Assembly: GCA_027066325.1 (NCBI GenBank)
Contig: JAMONY010000007.1
Location: forward strand, 1 to 40,915
DNA length: 40,915 bases
Origin: Helicobacteraceae bacterium
GTDB taxonomy: Bacteria > Campylobacterota > Campylobacteria > Campylobacterales > Sulfurimonadaceae
Reading direction: 5' to 3'
Shown here: positions 24,545 to 33,903 of the stretch, piece after piece
How the letters are laid out: every line of letters begins with the position of its first letter
How positions within the stretch are numbered: the first letter of the stretch is position 1
The notes under the pieces: model-generated
Told to the model about the DNA's origin: nothing
The model's database searches: none
What the model saw: the letters and a program-made list of their open reading frames with translations, nothing else
Made by a program: the position numbers and the translations under genes

Positions 24545-25757
24545 CAAATTTCTCATATAACCTTAGAAGCTCTAGCTCTCTATCTAGCTCTAAACTCTGT
24601 TGGTTTAGGAGCTCAATATCTCTTGAATTTTGCATAGTGTGTAGATCATGTACAGTCTTCTCTCCAGCTTCATAGAGCTCTTTTGTATCTTTAAGAAGTG
24701 AGGCGTAGAGCCCTTGTGTCTCTTTTGAGAGCTCTAGTTTAGCATCTACATGTTTAAGACTTAGAGCTACACTCTCATGAAGTGCTTTAAGAGTTCGTTC
24801 TGTATCTTCTATCTGAAGTTTTGACTTTAGATATGCTAGCTCTGTAGCTTCATAGTCTGCATATGAGTTAAAATCTAATGGCATAGAGATATTGAGCCCA
24901 TATTTGTAGTATGTTGTATCTGGTGGGCTTGACTTGATTGCATTGGAACCTGTGAAGAAAAATGACTCTTGAGACTGCCAGTGATAGCTAGCTCTTATGT
25001 TAAAGCTTGGTAGATACTTTGCCATTGTCATGTCGGTAAAGTATCTATCTTGCTCATTTATTTGGCGTGCTAGTTTGATATCTATTGAGTCTGATGTGAG
25101 GTGGTCTAGCTCTATCATCTGAAGTTTTGGCGGCTCTATATGTTTGTAGTCTGCATCACTAATTTTGGTAAATGAGCTTAAGAGTAACTCTTTTGAGTTC
25201 TCTATATCTAACAGCGCAGACTTGAGGCTATTGAGCTCTAGTGCTGCACTATTTAAGAAGCCAGAGTCTAGCTGTCCGCTTAGATATAGCTCTCTTTTTT
25301 GCTCTAGATTGATCTTGGCATTTTTGATGCGTAGGTTTTGAGTTGCTATAGATATATCTGCTTGTCTAATCTTAATAAGCAGCTCTATAGCACTCTTCTC
25401 TAAAGAGCGCTGTTGCTGTTTTAGTGAGAGTTCACCAGCTACCCTTGCAGCATCAGCATAGTTGATAGCGTAGTAGATACCTCCACTTTGAAAGATAGGT
25501 TGATCTAGTGATATAGATGCGCTCTGCTGTTTAGTCTGTGGCGCACCATTTTCGTTGTATGGATTTTGATAGTTTAAGTTGTAGCGCAACACTATAGGTT
25601 TAATCCAAGATCTACTAAGCTTTTTGCTCTCTTGCTCTAGTTTCTGATCCTCTAGTTCAAATGTTTTTAGCTTAATCTGTGAGAGATAGTTTGACTCTGC
25701 ATAAGAGGCGCTACTAAAGAGCAGACAGAGCAGACTCAAGACGCTTAAAGCCTTCAT
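24534..25757 (-). CDS. TolC-family outer-membrane efflux/secretion protein
   Basis: A 407-residue protein with a signal peptide (LSVLSLLCLLFSSASYA), then two long coiled-coil halves and a repeated pattern: strands SWIKPIVLRYNLNYQ and later YLPSFNIRASYHWQS, typical TolC barrel strands, with the helices between them. No partner membrane-fusion or RND/ABC gene is adjacent, so it may work with pumps elsewhere. A strong AAGGAGGAG site precedes ATG 25757, which lies 44 bases inside argD; the in-frame TTG one codon earlier is not preferred. It overlaps the methyltransferase start by 11 bases. Confidence 0.85.
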   Translation of the reverse strand: MKALSVLSLLCLLFSSASYAESNYLSQIKLKTFELEDQKLEQESKKLSRSWIKPIVLRYNLNYQNPYNENGAPQTKQQSASISLDQPIFQSGGIYYAINYADAARVAGELSLKQQQRSLEKSAIELLIKIRQADISIATQNLRIKNAKINLEQKRELYLSGQLDSGFLNSAALELNSLKSALLDIENSKELLLSSFTKISDADYKHIEPPKLQMIELDHLTSDSIDIKLARQINEQDRYFTDMTMAKYLPSFNIRASYHWQSQESFFFTGSNAIKSSPPDTTYYKYGLNISMPLDFNSYADYEATELAYLKSKLQIEDTERTLKALHESVALSLKHVDAKLELSKETQGLYASLLKDTKELYEAGEKTVHDLHTMQNSRDIELLNQQSLELDRELELLRLYEKFDEI

Positions 25758-26901
25758 CAATCTCCTCCTTTGTTATGGTGAGTGGTGGTAAGAAACGCAG
25801 AGTATTTCTACCAGCCTTTAATACCAATACTCTATATTTAATGGCATTTGCAATGATATCTGATAGTGTTTTAGCGTCTCTAACTCTAACCCCTCTCATC
25901 AATCCAAAACCTAGATGTTCTACAAATAGATCACTATGTTTTTGATACATGTTGTGAACTTTCTGCTCAAAGTAGATAGATATCTCATCAAGCAAACCGC
26001 TCTGTTTGTATCTCTCTAGCTCATCAAGAACAGCGATAGCAACACTACTACTAAGGTAGTTGCCACCAAAAGTAGAGCCGTGATCACCATGACCTAAGAC
26101 GCTACTTTTTGATGTCATAACCACACCTATTGGCACGCCACCACCAAGACCTTTTGCAAGAGTTACTATGTCTGGTGTGATATCATAAAGCTGTGAAGCT
26201 AAAAATTCTCCTGTGCGATAGACTCCAGTCTGAACTTCATCTATAATGAGTAGAATATCTTTTGATTTTAGAAGTAGCTCTAAGGCTTTTACTTGTGCAC
26301 GATCAAGTGGTTGTACTCCGCCTTCACCTTGAACAAGCTCTATCATAACTGCTACTGTGTGATCATCTAGCAGCTCCTCTATCTCATCTATATCTTTAGC
26401 GTACACAAATCCGTCTGGAAATGGACCAAAATAGTTGTGCATTGAGCTCTGCGCTGTTGCTTTTAGTGTCGATATAGTGCGCCCATGAAATGAGTTTTCT
26501 AGTGTAATAACTTTATATCTTTTTGCTCTACCTTCAACTTCACCATACTTTCTAGCTATCTTAATGGCACCTTCATTTGCCTCTGCTCCACTATTGGCAA
26601 AGAAGCACTTCATACTGTAGCCACTAAGCTCTACTATCTTTTTAGCACACTCTGATTGTGGTGGTATGTGGTATAGGTTGGAGGTGTGTAGTAACTTTGA
26701 TGCTTGTAAGCAGATAGTATCTTTTATGATACTAGAGCCGTGACCTAGACTAGCTACACCTATACCGGAGCTAAAGTCTATAAACTCTTCACCATCAACA
26801 CTTAGTAGTTTTGCACCAGATCCACTCTCAAACGCAAGATCTACTCTTGCGTATGTCGGTAGTACAAACTCCATCTCTTTTTCTCTAATTTTTTCTAACA
26901 T
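25714..26901 (-). CDS. argD: acetylornithine aminotransferase
   Basis: ArgD transaminates N-acetylornithine and N-succinyl-DAP, feeding arginine and, through DAP, lysine (lysA is at 19.4 kb). The 395-residue class III aminotransferase shows VDFSSGIGV-like FIDFSSGIGVASLGHG, NSGAEANEGAIKIARK, the PLP-site DEVQTGVYRTG and TLAKGLGGGVPIG with the Schiff-base Lys, then GDHGSTFGGN. Start ATG 26901 overlaps the upstream gene by 7 bases, and the 3' end overlaps tolC by 44 bases. Confidence 0.95.
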   Translation of the reverse strand: MLEKIREKEMEFVLPTYARVDLAFESGSGAKLLSVDGEEFIDFSSGIGVASLGHGSSIIKDTICLQASKLLHTSNLYHIPPQSECAKKIVELSGYSMKCFFANSGAEANEGAIKIARKYGEVEGRAKRYKVITLENSFHGRTISTLKATAQSSMHNYFGPFPDGFVYAKDIDEIEELLDDHTVAVMIELVQGEGGVQPLDRAQVKALELLLKSKDILLIIDEVQTGVYRTGEFLASQLYDITPDIVTLAKGLGGGVPIGVVMTSKSSVLGHGDHGSTFGGNYLSSSVAIAVLDELERYKQSGLLDEISIYFEQKVHNMYQKHSDLFVEHLGFGLMRGVRVRDAKTLSDIIANAIKYRVLVLKAGRNTLRFLPPLTITKEEIDEGFKRLESALSAL

Positions 26902-27647
26902 AGTTCAACCTTTACTTTGGGCTCAAATCTTCTATTTGAGTAGATTAAAATTGAGCCCTCTTTTACTCTATCGTCAAGTTTTAGCTCTGCTTCAAATGTA
27001 TTGCCTAAGGAGCTTATGCGTAATTTTTCACTATCTTTAAATCCGCAACTACTATGCATATATACTACCTGAGGCTCACTATCTTCTGTGTATGTGGTGT
27101 GTGTTATAAGAGAGTATCCACTCTCAAAATCTATATCACACTCAATCTCATCTAAGAACTCTTGTTTGAGATGTTGGGGGTGTATGCTACATCTGTTACC
27201 AAGAAGTGTGGCTAGTGCACCAATAGCAGAGTTTGTATCGTCTCCATGTTCGTATTGTGCCACACTATTGCCAACCACAATAGCAACCTTATGGTTTTTA
27301 AATAACTCTAACACCGCACCTATGTCACCAAGTGAAGAGCCTATCTGATCTAGTGTGGCTTTTATCCTGACAGTCTGTGTAAGTTCGTAGTACTCATCAC
27401 TCTCATCAGTTGTCTCATTGAGCTCTTCAATCATAATAAATCTAGCCAGAAGTATGGCAAAATATAGATCTGATGATGGTTTGATCTGTATATGTCTATA
27501 GGCAGACTGTGCTAGTGTAGTCTTAATAGGATCTATCACTATCACCTTCTTTGACTTTAGATCATTGATGATAGAGATAGAGTTTTGATGTATGCCATAG
27601 CCCCATATAAGTACGGCATCTGCGCTATCTAATTGTGGCCAGACCAT
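26895..27647 (-). CDS. short molybdopterin-oxidoreductase-like protein lacking the catalytic N-terminus
   Basis: About 250 residues. The N-terminal part VWPQLDSADAVLIWG, VIVIDPIKTTLAQSA, HIQIKPSSDLYFAILLAR and the later VAIVVGNSVAQYEHGDDTN match the MGD-binding Rossmann region of DMSO-reductase-family proteins such as NuoG/FdhG-like subunits. Those are normally 700-900 residues and begin with a [4Fe-4S] Cys motif, which is missing here. ATG 27647 is preferred because AAAGAGG lies 9 bases upstream; a TTG at 27671 overlapping oadB is the alternative. It may be a gene remnant, or a small derived protein; the frame is intact with no internal stop, so I do not call it a pseudogene. Homology is moderate confidence. 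Confidence 0.65.
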   Translation of the reverse strand: MVWPQLDSADAVLIWGYGIHQNSISIINDLKSKKVIVIDPIKTTLAQSAYRHIQIKPSSDLYFAILLARFIMIEELNETTDESDEYYELTQTVRIKATLDQIGSSLGDIGAVLELFKNHKVAIVVGNSVAQYEHGDDTNSAIGALATLLGNRCSIHPQHLKQEFLDEIECDIDFESGYSLITHTTYTEDSEPQVVYMHSSCGFKDSEKLRISSLGNTFEAELKLDDRVKEGSILIYSNRRFEPKVKVELC

Positions 27648-27663
27648 ATCGGAGTGCCTCTTT

Positions 27664-28977
27664 TTAAGCAAAGAAGCTTATCATAACCCCAGCTGCTACT
27701 GCAGAGCCTATAACACCAGCAACATTTGGTCCCATAGCGTGCATAATGAGCATGTTTGATCTATCATACTCCATGCCAACTTTGTTAGATACCCTAGCTG
27801 CCATAGGAACAGCAGAAACTCCAGCAGAGCCTATGAGAGGATTGGTTTTTGCTCCAGGAAACATGTTCATAATTTTTGCCATGATTACTCCAGCAGCGGT
27901 ACCTATAGAGAACGCTATAAGTCCAAGTGCTAGTATACCAAGCGTATCTGTTACTAAAAACTGATCAGCTGCCATTCTGGAGCCTACGCCAAGACCTAAA
28001 AATATGGTCACTATATTGATAAGGGCATTTTGCAAAGTATCCGATAGTCTATCAACAACACCAGACTCTTTTAAGAAGTTACCAAATACAAAAGCACCTA
28101 TTAGTGGAGTAGCTTCTGGTAGCACCAAGATGGCTAGTATCAGTACAAGTAGAGGAAAAAGTAACTTCTCAAGCCTACTTACATGGCGTAAAGTTGTCAT
28201 CTTGATCTTTCTCTCTGCATCGGTCGTGAGTGCTCTCATGATAGGTGGTTGGATTATAGGAACAAGAGCCATATATGAGTATGAAGCAACTGCAATGGCA
28301 CCCAAGAGCTCTGGTGCTAGCTTAGTGGCTATAAAGATAGATGTTGGTCCATCTGCACCGCCAATGATTGAGATAGCGGCAGCTTGTTGTAGTGTAAAGT
28401 CAAATATATCTGTATATTGCGATAGCGCAACTGCGCCAACTAAGGTTGCAAAGATACCAAATTGAGCTGCACCACCAAGAAGAGCTGTTTTTGGATTTGA
28501 GAGCAGAGGTCCAAAGTCTGTCATGGCACCAACACCCATAAATATAAGTATAGGAAATAGCTCATTTGCCAAACCAGCCTCATAGATAATACCTAAAAAT
28601 CCGTGTGCTCCTGAGATATCTGCAATGGGGATGTTGGCAAGTACTCCACCAAAGCCTATGGGTAGTAGTAGAAGTGGCTCAAAGCCTTTGGCGATAGCTA
28701 GATAAAAGAGTAGAAAACAGATCATGATCATGATAAGTCTACCTATGCCTTTGTGAAAATCACTCATCTTCTGCCCAGTTGCACTAAGCTCATCTGGATC
28801 TGGATATATGAGAGCATAGAGCCCTGTCGATTTGACAAAATTGCCAAGCATGTGTGCTACAGAAGTTGGCTCATATGCCTGCTCTTGAGCCTGTGTCGAC
28901 TCAGCTGTGTTGGCACTAGCATTAAGAGATATGCTTAGCGCAAGAAGCAGGAAAATTTTTACTAAAATGGCTCTCAT
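27664..28977 (-). CDS. oadB: sodium-pumping oxaloacetate decarboxylase, beta subunit
   Basis: OadB is the membrane subunit that couples decarboxylation of the carboxybiotin intermediate to Na+ export. The 437-residue protein has an N-terminal signal-like helix, about nine to eleven hydrophobic segments, and the conserved Na+ site region [15 protein letters not shown] (Asp) and [13 protein letters not shown] (Asp). The order here, oadG-oadA-oadB, fits a complete decarboxylase complex. The gene starts 3 bases after oadA. Oxaloacetate decarboxylase or the related malonate/glutaconyl-CoA enzymes share this subunit, but the alpha partner indicates oxaloacetate. Confidence 0.95.
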   Translation of the reverse strand: MRAILVKIFLLLALSISLNASANTAESTQAQEQAYEPTSVAHMLGNFVKSTGLYALIYPDPDELSATGQKMSDFHKGIGRLIMIMICFLLFYLAIAKGFEPLLLLPIGFGGVLANIPIADISGAHGFLGIIYEAGLANELFPILIFMGVGAMTDFGPLLSNPKTALLGGAAQFGIFATLVGAVALSQYTDIFDFTLQQAAAISIIGGADGPTSIFIATKLAPELLGAIAVASYSYMALVPIIQPPIMRALTTDAERKIKMTTLRHVSRLEKLLFPLLVLILAILVLPEATPLIGAFVFGNFLKESGVVDRLSDTLQNALINIVTIFLGLGVGSRMAADQFLVTDTLGILALGLIAFSIGTAAGVIMAKIMNMFPGAKTNPLIGSAGVSAVPMAARVSNKVGMEYDRSNMLIMHAMGPNVAGVIGSAVAAGVMISFFA

Positions 28978-28980
28978 AGC

Positions 28981-30765
28981 TTAGCCTAACACTGCTACTA
29001 GCTGACCTTCAACGACCTTGTCGTTGACATTTACATTGATCGATTTAATCACACCTCCGCGTGGCGCAACAACATCTATCTCCATTTTCATGGACTCTAA
29101 GATTAGTATCTTGTCTCCCTCTTGTACACTTTGACCTGGATTTGCAACTATCTTCCAGACACTACCTGGAAGAAGAGCCTTAATCTCTGTCTCATTTTCA
29201 CTAACAGGTGCAAAGCTCTCACCATCAACAGCATTGACCGTTATCTCAGCATCACCTTCAGCTACCTGAACACTAAATTTTTGACCATCTACAACAACTG
29301 TATAATTTCCTGAACCCATACTTTTGCTCTCCTCATCTTTCATAGTTGATAATTTTCGTACATTTATCTCCGCATTGCCTTTTAAAAATTCAACACCTTT
29401 CTCATCACAAGCACAAGCTATAAAGAGGTTCTCTTCAGTAACCTCAAGAGCTTCATCTTCTAGCCGTTTTGTCCAAAATGCAACACTTTTGCGCTCATCT
29501 TGATCTGCTAGATCTATCGCCTTTTGAGTTGTAGGCTCAAGATCTAGCTTTTGGGATGCGATCTTGACAATCTCTGGATCTGGCGGTACTGGTGTTGTAC
29601 CAAAGTAGCCAAGTACCATCTTGCCGTATCCTGGTGCAATTGCATTCCACTCTCCTTGCATCACATTGTTAAGTGCTTGTTGGAAGTAGAACTGCGATAC
29701 AGGCGTGACTGATGTACCATACCCACCCTTTTCAACAACAACTCTCATAGCCTTAATAACATCTGGAAAACGGCTCAATATGTCGTTATCACGCATCATT
29801 TGTGTGTTGGCGGTAAGAGCCCCTCCTGGCATCGGAGAGAATGGTATAAGTGGTGAGACCATGGTCGCTTCTGGTGGTACAAAGTAGTCACTTAGACAAT
29901 CTTCAAGCACCTCTTCATAAGTTAGAACATCTTCTAGTTGCAGTCCACCTAAATCATAAGGTTGACCTTTTACGGCATGTAACATTGTTAGGATATCTGG
30001 TTGAGATGTACCTCCAGATACTGGTGAAGCTGCCATATCTATGCCATCTATACCCGCCTCTAGTGCTGCTAGGTAACACGCTACTGAGACTCCAGCTGTC
30101 TCATGTGTATGTAGGCGCAGATGTGTCCCTTCTGGCACAAGTTTTCTAGCCATCTTGATAGTCTCATATACTTTTGATGGAGCTGATGTGCCTGATGCAT
30201 CTTTAAAGCAGATAGAGTCATACTCTATTTCGCTATCTAAAATATCGCGCAAGACTCTCTCATAAAACTTAACATCATGTGCGCCTTTACAACCTGGAGG
30301 TAACTCCATCATTGTGACTACCGCTTCATGTTTTAGCCCATGTTTTTTGATACACTCTGCTGAGTATTTTAGATTTTCTATGTCATTTAGCGCATCAAAG
30401 TTGCGTATAGTTGTTGTGCCATGTTTCTTAAATAGCTTTGCATGAAGATCTACAAACTCTCTACTACCTGTGTCTAACATAACTGTATTTACGCCGCGTG
30501 ATAGTGTCTGTAGATTTGCATCTTTACCTACTACCTCTCTAAATCTATCCATCATATCAAATGCATTCTCATTTAGATAGAAAAATAGACTTTGAAACCG
30601 TGCACCACCACCAAATTCAAAGTGTGTTATGCCAGCTTTGCAAGCTGCTTCAACAGCTGGAAAAAAGTCATCCATAAGAACACGCCCACCAAAAACAGAC
30701 TGAAATCCATCTCTAAATGTGGTGTCCATAATATCTATATATTTTGATTTTTGATTTTTTGCCAC
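28981..30765 (-). CDS. oadA: oxaloacetate decarboxylase alpha subunit (or pyruvate carboxylase B-type)
   Basis: OadA transfers the carboxyl group of oxaloacetate to biotin. The 594-residue protein has a carboxyltransferase TIM barrel beginning MDTTFRDGFQSVFGG with the metal-binding Asp, HTHETAGVSV with the two metal His, GIDGIDMAASPVSGGTSQP, and a C-terminal biotinyl domain with Lys in LESMKMEID. The biotin motif is ESMKM rather than the common EAMKM, an accepted variant. It lies between oadG and oadB. The same fold serves pyruvate carboxylase B; the oadG and oadB neighbours support decarboxylase. Confidence 0.95.
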   Translation of the reverse strand: MAKNQKSKYIDIMDTTFRDGFQSVFGGRVLMDDFFPAVEAACKAGITHFEFGGGARFQSLFFYLNENAFDMMDRFREVVGKDANLQTLSRGVNTVMLDTGSREFVDLHAKLFKKHGTTTIRNFDALNDIENLKYSAECIKKHGLKHEAVVTMMELPPGCKGAHDVKFYERVLRDILDSEIEYDSICFKDASGTSAPSKVYETIKMARKLVPEGTHLRLHTHETAGVSVACYLAALEAGIDGIDMAASPVSGGTSQPDILTMLHAVKGQPYDLGGLQLEDVLTYEEVLEDCLSDYFVPPEATMVSPLIPFSPMPGGALTANTQMMRDNDILSRFPDVIKAMRVVVEKGGYGTSVTPVSQFYFQQALNNVMQGEWNAIAPGYGKMVLGYFGTTPVPPDPEIVKIASQKLDLEPTTQKAIDLADQDERKSVAFWTKRLEDEALEVTEENLFIACACDEKGVEFLKGNAEINVRKLSTMKDEESKSMGSGNYTVVVDGQKFSVQVAEGDAEITVNAVDGESFAPVSENETEIKALLPGSVWKIVANPGQSVQEGDKILILESMKMEIDVVAPRGGVIKSINVNVNDKVVEGQLVAVLG

Positions 30766-30767
30766 AT

Positions 30768-30998
30768 CTAACCTCTCTTGTTGTGATGAATTGCGCCAGC
30801 TATGGCTGCTACTTTTTTGAGCTGTTCTGCCCTACTGGACTCTTTTGGTATGGTAGCCTGATTTGGCTCTGGAAAATAGCGGTTTATTGCTCTGGACATA
30901 AGATTCATGCAGATTACAAGTAGTACAAGGAAAGTAAAGACAATCCCCATACCGACCATCATAAATTTTAGACCCTCTACAACAAGGTTCACTTCCAT
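30768..30998 (-). CDS. oadG: oxaloacetate decarboxylase gamma subunit
   Basis: OadG is the small membrane subunit that assembles the complex and helps bind zinc. The 76-residue protein has one long membrane helix (FMMVGMGIVFTFLVLLVICMNLM), the canonical GMGIVF motif, a short linker and a basic C-terminal tail (AIAGAIHHNKRG) containing paired His. It is first in the run and has an AAAGGTG site and a TATAAT box about 20 bases upstream. It overlaps nothing and is separated from oadA by 2 bases. Confidence 0.9.
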   Translation of the reverse strand: MEVNLVVEGLKFMMVGMGIVFTFLVLLVICMNLMSRAINRYFPEPNQATIPKESSRAEQLKKVAAIAGAIHHNKRG

Positions 30999-31017
30999 AT
31001 CAACACCTTTTATGTAA

Positions 31018-31023
31018 ATTATA
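31018..31023 (-). promoter_or_regulatory. -10 box for the oad-led twelve-gene run
   Basis: TATAAT on the minus strand at 31023-31018, about 20 bases ahead of the oadG ATG. The divergent 198-base region to the diguanylate cyclase gene holds nothing else I can identify beyond a weak TAGAAT near 31157. Confidence 0.5.
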
Positions 31024-31196
31024 AGAGATATGATATAGCAAAACCCTTAAGAAAGAGGTGAGGTTTGGATAAAAGTGGCAAACTCTTTAAAATATGCTAC
31101 TAACTTAAACACTATCTGCTGCCATTTAGTTAAATATCTTTTAAGTACAATACCTATAGAATGTTATTGAGAGTGAATTTGTAAAAAAGGTTCTTA

Positions 31197-33038
31197 ATGC
31201 GCAAACCTATAGTGTTGATTGTTGATGAAAATAAGATCACATCTTCTATTTTAAAGCGCATGCTTATCCCTTATACCTATGCTACCACTACCGCAACTGA
31301 TCCAGATGAAGGGGTGCGACTTTTCAATAAGTATCATCCAGATATTGTGTTATCTGATGTTATCATAGGTGGTGTTGAATCTTTTGAGATGCTCAAGCAG
31401 ATGAGGCAGATCAATAGCAACATCAGTATTGCAGTATTTGCTAACTTTAAAAAGAGCGATATATTGGCAAGAGCAATCGGCTCTGGTATCGATCAATTTT
31501 TTCCAAAACCATTTGATGTTGAGCAGGTAAGAGTTGTTGTAGAGCACATGTGTGCTAATGTTCAAAAACAGAAACAGACTCTACTAGAGCTAAAAAGACA
31601 GCAAAATATGTTAAATGTTATTAGCAAGATGGCTGAAAATTTTTTACAACATACAGACTGGCATGTTGCGCTTGGTAAAGAGTTGTTGAGCTTAAAGCAG
31701 ACAGCTAGTATCTCATCAATTTTTGTCTATCAAGATAACTCTACTCAGGCTGCTTCAAAAGCACAGCAGGTCTTAGCACTTCATGCTGATACCAATCTAA
31801 GCATAGATAAAGATATCTACTATCATCAACACTACCTTATGCGCTGGAAAAAGTCTCTTAAAAATGGTGAGTGTTTTAGATGTATTAAGACAAAATGTCA
31901 CCCAACAGAGCAACAACTACTTCGGTCATTTGGTGCAGATGAAGTCTTTTTATTACCTATATTTGTTGATGCAAAATGGTGGGGATTTTTGGGTGTTGCA
32001 GATGTAGATACTCTGCTGCTTACAGCTTCTGATATTAGAATGTTAAAGACTGCAGCATCTATCATAGGGTCTGCCATTAATAACCAAGAGAATATTCAGG
32101 CTCTACAGCTCTCATCATCACTTTTTGAGCATACGGTTGAGGGTGCTGTTGTGACTGATGCTAAAAACAAGATCATCAAAGTCAATCGATCTTTTACAGA
32201 GATTACAGGCTATGAGCCATCTGAAGTGTTAGGTAAAGATCCAAAAATATTTAAATCTGGCAAACATAATGCAGGTTTTTATAAGCGCATGTGGAGAGAG
32301 ATCCACACTAAAGATCACTGGCAAGGAGAGGTGATTAATCGTAAAAAAGATGGCAAGATCTTTTTTGAGTGGTTGCGTATAAATGCTGTTCGAGATGACT
32401 CTGGCAAGATTCAGAGATATATAGCAATATTTTCAGATGTCTCCCATCAAAGACAAGATGTTAGAAAATATGCACACCTTGCAACCCATGACTACCTTAC
32501 AAATCTGCCAAATCGTGTCTTGTTGAGCGATAGACTTGAGCAGGCATTTTTACATGCAAAGAGGTTTGAGAAGAAGATAGCTGTTATATTTTGTGATCTA
32601 GATAACTTTAAACCCATCAATGACACTTATGGACATGATGTTGGTGATGAGTTATTGAAAGGGATAGCTATGCGCTTGAAGAGTAGTTTAAGACAAGAAG
32701 ATACTGTAGCTAGGTATGGTGGTGATGAGTTTGTTGTGCTTATTGATGAGTTTAGCGAAGATATATTTTTACAGACTGTTGTAAACAAGATACTAAGATC
32801 ACTCAAAGAGCCAATCGCCATTAATGGCGTAGCTATACCAGTTAGTATGAGCATAGGAGTGAGCGTCTATCCAGATAGTGCCTCAACAGCAGAGTCTCTG
32901 CTTAAGATGGCAGATAAGGCTATGTATCAAGCTAAAGAGAGAGGTAAAAATAACGCGGTCTTCTATGAGGCAGATGAGGAGCGAGCCATAGATATCACAT
33001 CTTCGAGCAAAATAGAGCTTCCACAACACAATACTTAG
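31197..33038 (+). CDS. response-regulator-coupled diguanylate cyclase (REC-GAF-PAS-GGDEF)
   Basis: Makes c-di-GMP in response to phosphorylation and sensory input. Domains in order: REC (residues 4-120, with acidic D10/E11, phosphoacceptor D54 and K104), a GAF-like domain (140-295) carrying a Cys/His cluster C226-x2-C229-x4-C234-H235, a PAS domain (301-425) with KVNRSFTEITGYEPSEVLG, and a GGDEF domain (425-590) with the intact GGDEF signature at 508-512. An inhibitory I-site RxxD (R499-D502) lies five residues before it, so product feedback is expected. There is no EAL domain. A stretch of A and AAAAAAGG precedes ATG 31197. It is divergent from oadG. Confidence 0.92.
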   Translation: MRKPIVLIVDENKITSSILKRMLIPYTYATTTATDPDEGVRLFNKYHPDIVLSDVIIGGVESFEMLKQMRQINSNISIAVFANFKKSDILARAIGSGIDQFFPKPFDVEQVRVVVEHMCANVQKQKQTLLELKRQQNMLNVISKMAENFLQHTDWHVALGKELLSLKQTASISSIFVYQDNSTQAASKAQQVLALHADTNLSIDKDIYYHQHYLMRWKKSLKNGECFRCIKTKCHPTEQQLLRSFGADEVFLLPIFVDAKWWGFLGVADVDTLLLTASDIRMLKTAASIIGSAINNQENIQALQLSSSLFEHTVEGAVVTDAKNKIIKVNRSFTEITGYEPSEVLGKDPKIFKSGKHNAGFYKRMWREIHTKDHWQGEVINRKKDGKIFFEWLRINAVRDDSGKIQRYIAIFSDVSHQRQDVRKYAHLATHDYLTNLPNRVLLSDRLEQAFLHAKRFEKKIAVIFCDLDNFKPINDTYGHDVGDELLKGIAMRLKSSLRQEDTVARYGGDEFVVLIDEFSEDIFLQTVVNKILRSLKEPIAINGVAIPVSMSIGVSVYPDSASTAESLLKMADKAMYQAKERGKNNAVFYEADEERAIDITSSSKIELPQHNT

Positions 33039-33046
33039 CCATTTTT

Positions 33047-33055
33047 TGCTACAAT
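33047..33055 (+). promoter_or_regulatory. extended -10 promoter for ppa
   Basis: TGcTACAAT at 33047-33055, about 28 bases ahead of ATG 33083. The same TGnTACAAT element appears ahead of the lipoprotein gene at 40.1 kb, and a TACAAT ahead of tlpA. Confidence 0.6.
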
Positions 33056-33082
33056 TACACTTTTAATATTTAGGGAGCATAT

Positions 33083-33604
33083 ATGAATTTAGAAGTGATA
33101 GATTGTGGTAGCAATCCAGATAAAGTAAAAGTAGTAATTGAGATACCATTTGGCTCAAACATTAAGTATGAGATTGAAAAAGAGAGTGGAGCAGTTGTAG
33201 TTGATCGTGTAATGCACTCAGCTATGTACTATCCTGCTAATTATGGCTTTGTCAATAAGACGCTATCGCAAGATGGTGATCCTGCAGATGTGCTTGTGTT
33301 GACAGAGTATCCGCTACAAGCTGGATCTATTATAGACGCAAGACTTGTTGGTGTGTTGATTATGGAAGATGAGAGTGGTATAGATGAGAAGATCTTGGCT
33401 GTTCCTATAAGTAAGATAGATCCAACTTATGATGAGGTTAAAGATATATCTGACATACCAGCACACACGCTAGCAAAGATCAAAAACTTTTTTGAAACAT
33501 ACAAGGCACTTGAGAAGGGAAAATGGGTTAAAGTTAGAGAGTTTCAAGATGCATCTTCTGCGCAAAAGATTTTGCAAGATGCTATAGAGTCATATAAAGA
33601 GTAG
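33083..33604 (+). CDS. ppa: inorganic pyrophosphatase, family I
   Basis: Hydrolyses pyrophosphate and so drives biosynthesis. The 173-residue length is typical. The metal-binding signature DGDPADVLVL and upstream YPANYGFVNKT and IEIPFGSNIKYEIEK are all present, and the C-terminal KWVKVREF region fits. AGGGAGC precedes ATG 33083, with an extended -10 upstream. It is followed at 2 bases by a small membrane gene and is probably co-transcribed through to pyrC. Confidence 0.97.
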   Translation: MNLEVIDCGSNPDKVKVVIEIPFGSNIKYEIEKESGAVVVDRVMHSAMYYPANYGFVNKTLSQDGDPADVLVLTEYPLQAGSIIDARLVGVLIMEDESGIDEKILAVPISKIDPTYDEVKDISDIPAHTLAKIKNFFETYKALEKGKWVKVREFQDASSAQKILQDAIESYKE

Positions 33605-33606
33605 CA

Positions 33607-33903
33607 GTGTTTGGCTCTCTGTATGAGCAAGATGTTGTAGCTATAGTTCTTTTGGGCATAGTAGCAAATTTTGCTTTTTCTATAGCATTTGGTCTTTATA
33701 TGAGTAAAAATATTGGCTTAGAGCAGATGATGCTCTCAAAAGGCAATAAGCAGAACTCTTGGGTGGTGAGTATATCACTACTTCTACCATATATAAAGAT
33801 GTTTATTACGCTATATCGTGTTATAATTTTACAAGTTTATTTTCTCAATACAGGTAGAACACACCAAGAGTATTGGGAATATCTTACAAAAGAGAGTAGG
33901 TAA
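33607..33903 (+). CDS. small membrane protein of unknown function
   Basis: A 98-residue protein with two hydrophobic segments (DVVAIVLLGIVANFAFSIAFGLYM and the later SWVVSISLLLPYIKMFITLYRVIIL) joined by a polar loop. No catalytic motif. It starts with GTG 33607, 2 bases after the ppa stop, and its TAA overlaps the ATG of the next small gene (TAATG), implying coupled translation. I do not recognise the family. Confidence 0.6.
   Translation: MFGSLYEQDVVAIVLLGIVANFAFSIAFGLYMSKNIGLEQMMLSKGNKQNSWVVSISLLLPYIKMFITLYRVIILQVYFLNTGRTHQEYWEYLTKESR

Noticed and set aside
28004-28465. Antisense open frame of 153 residues within oadB
   Set aside because: Length comes from the low stop density opposite a membrane protein gene; composition is Ser/Ala/Pro-rich and no ribosome site precedes it.
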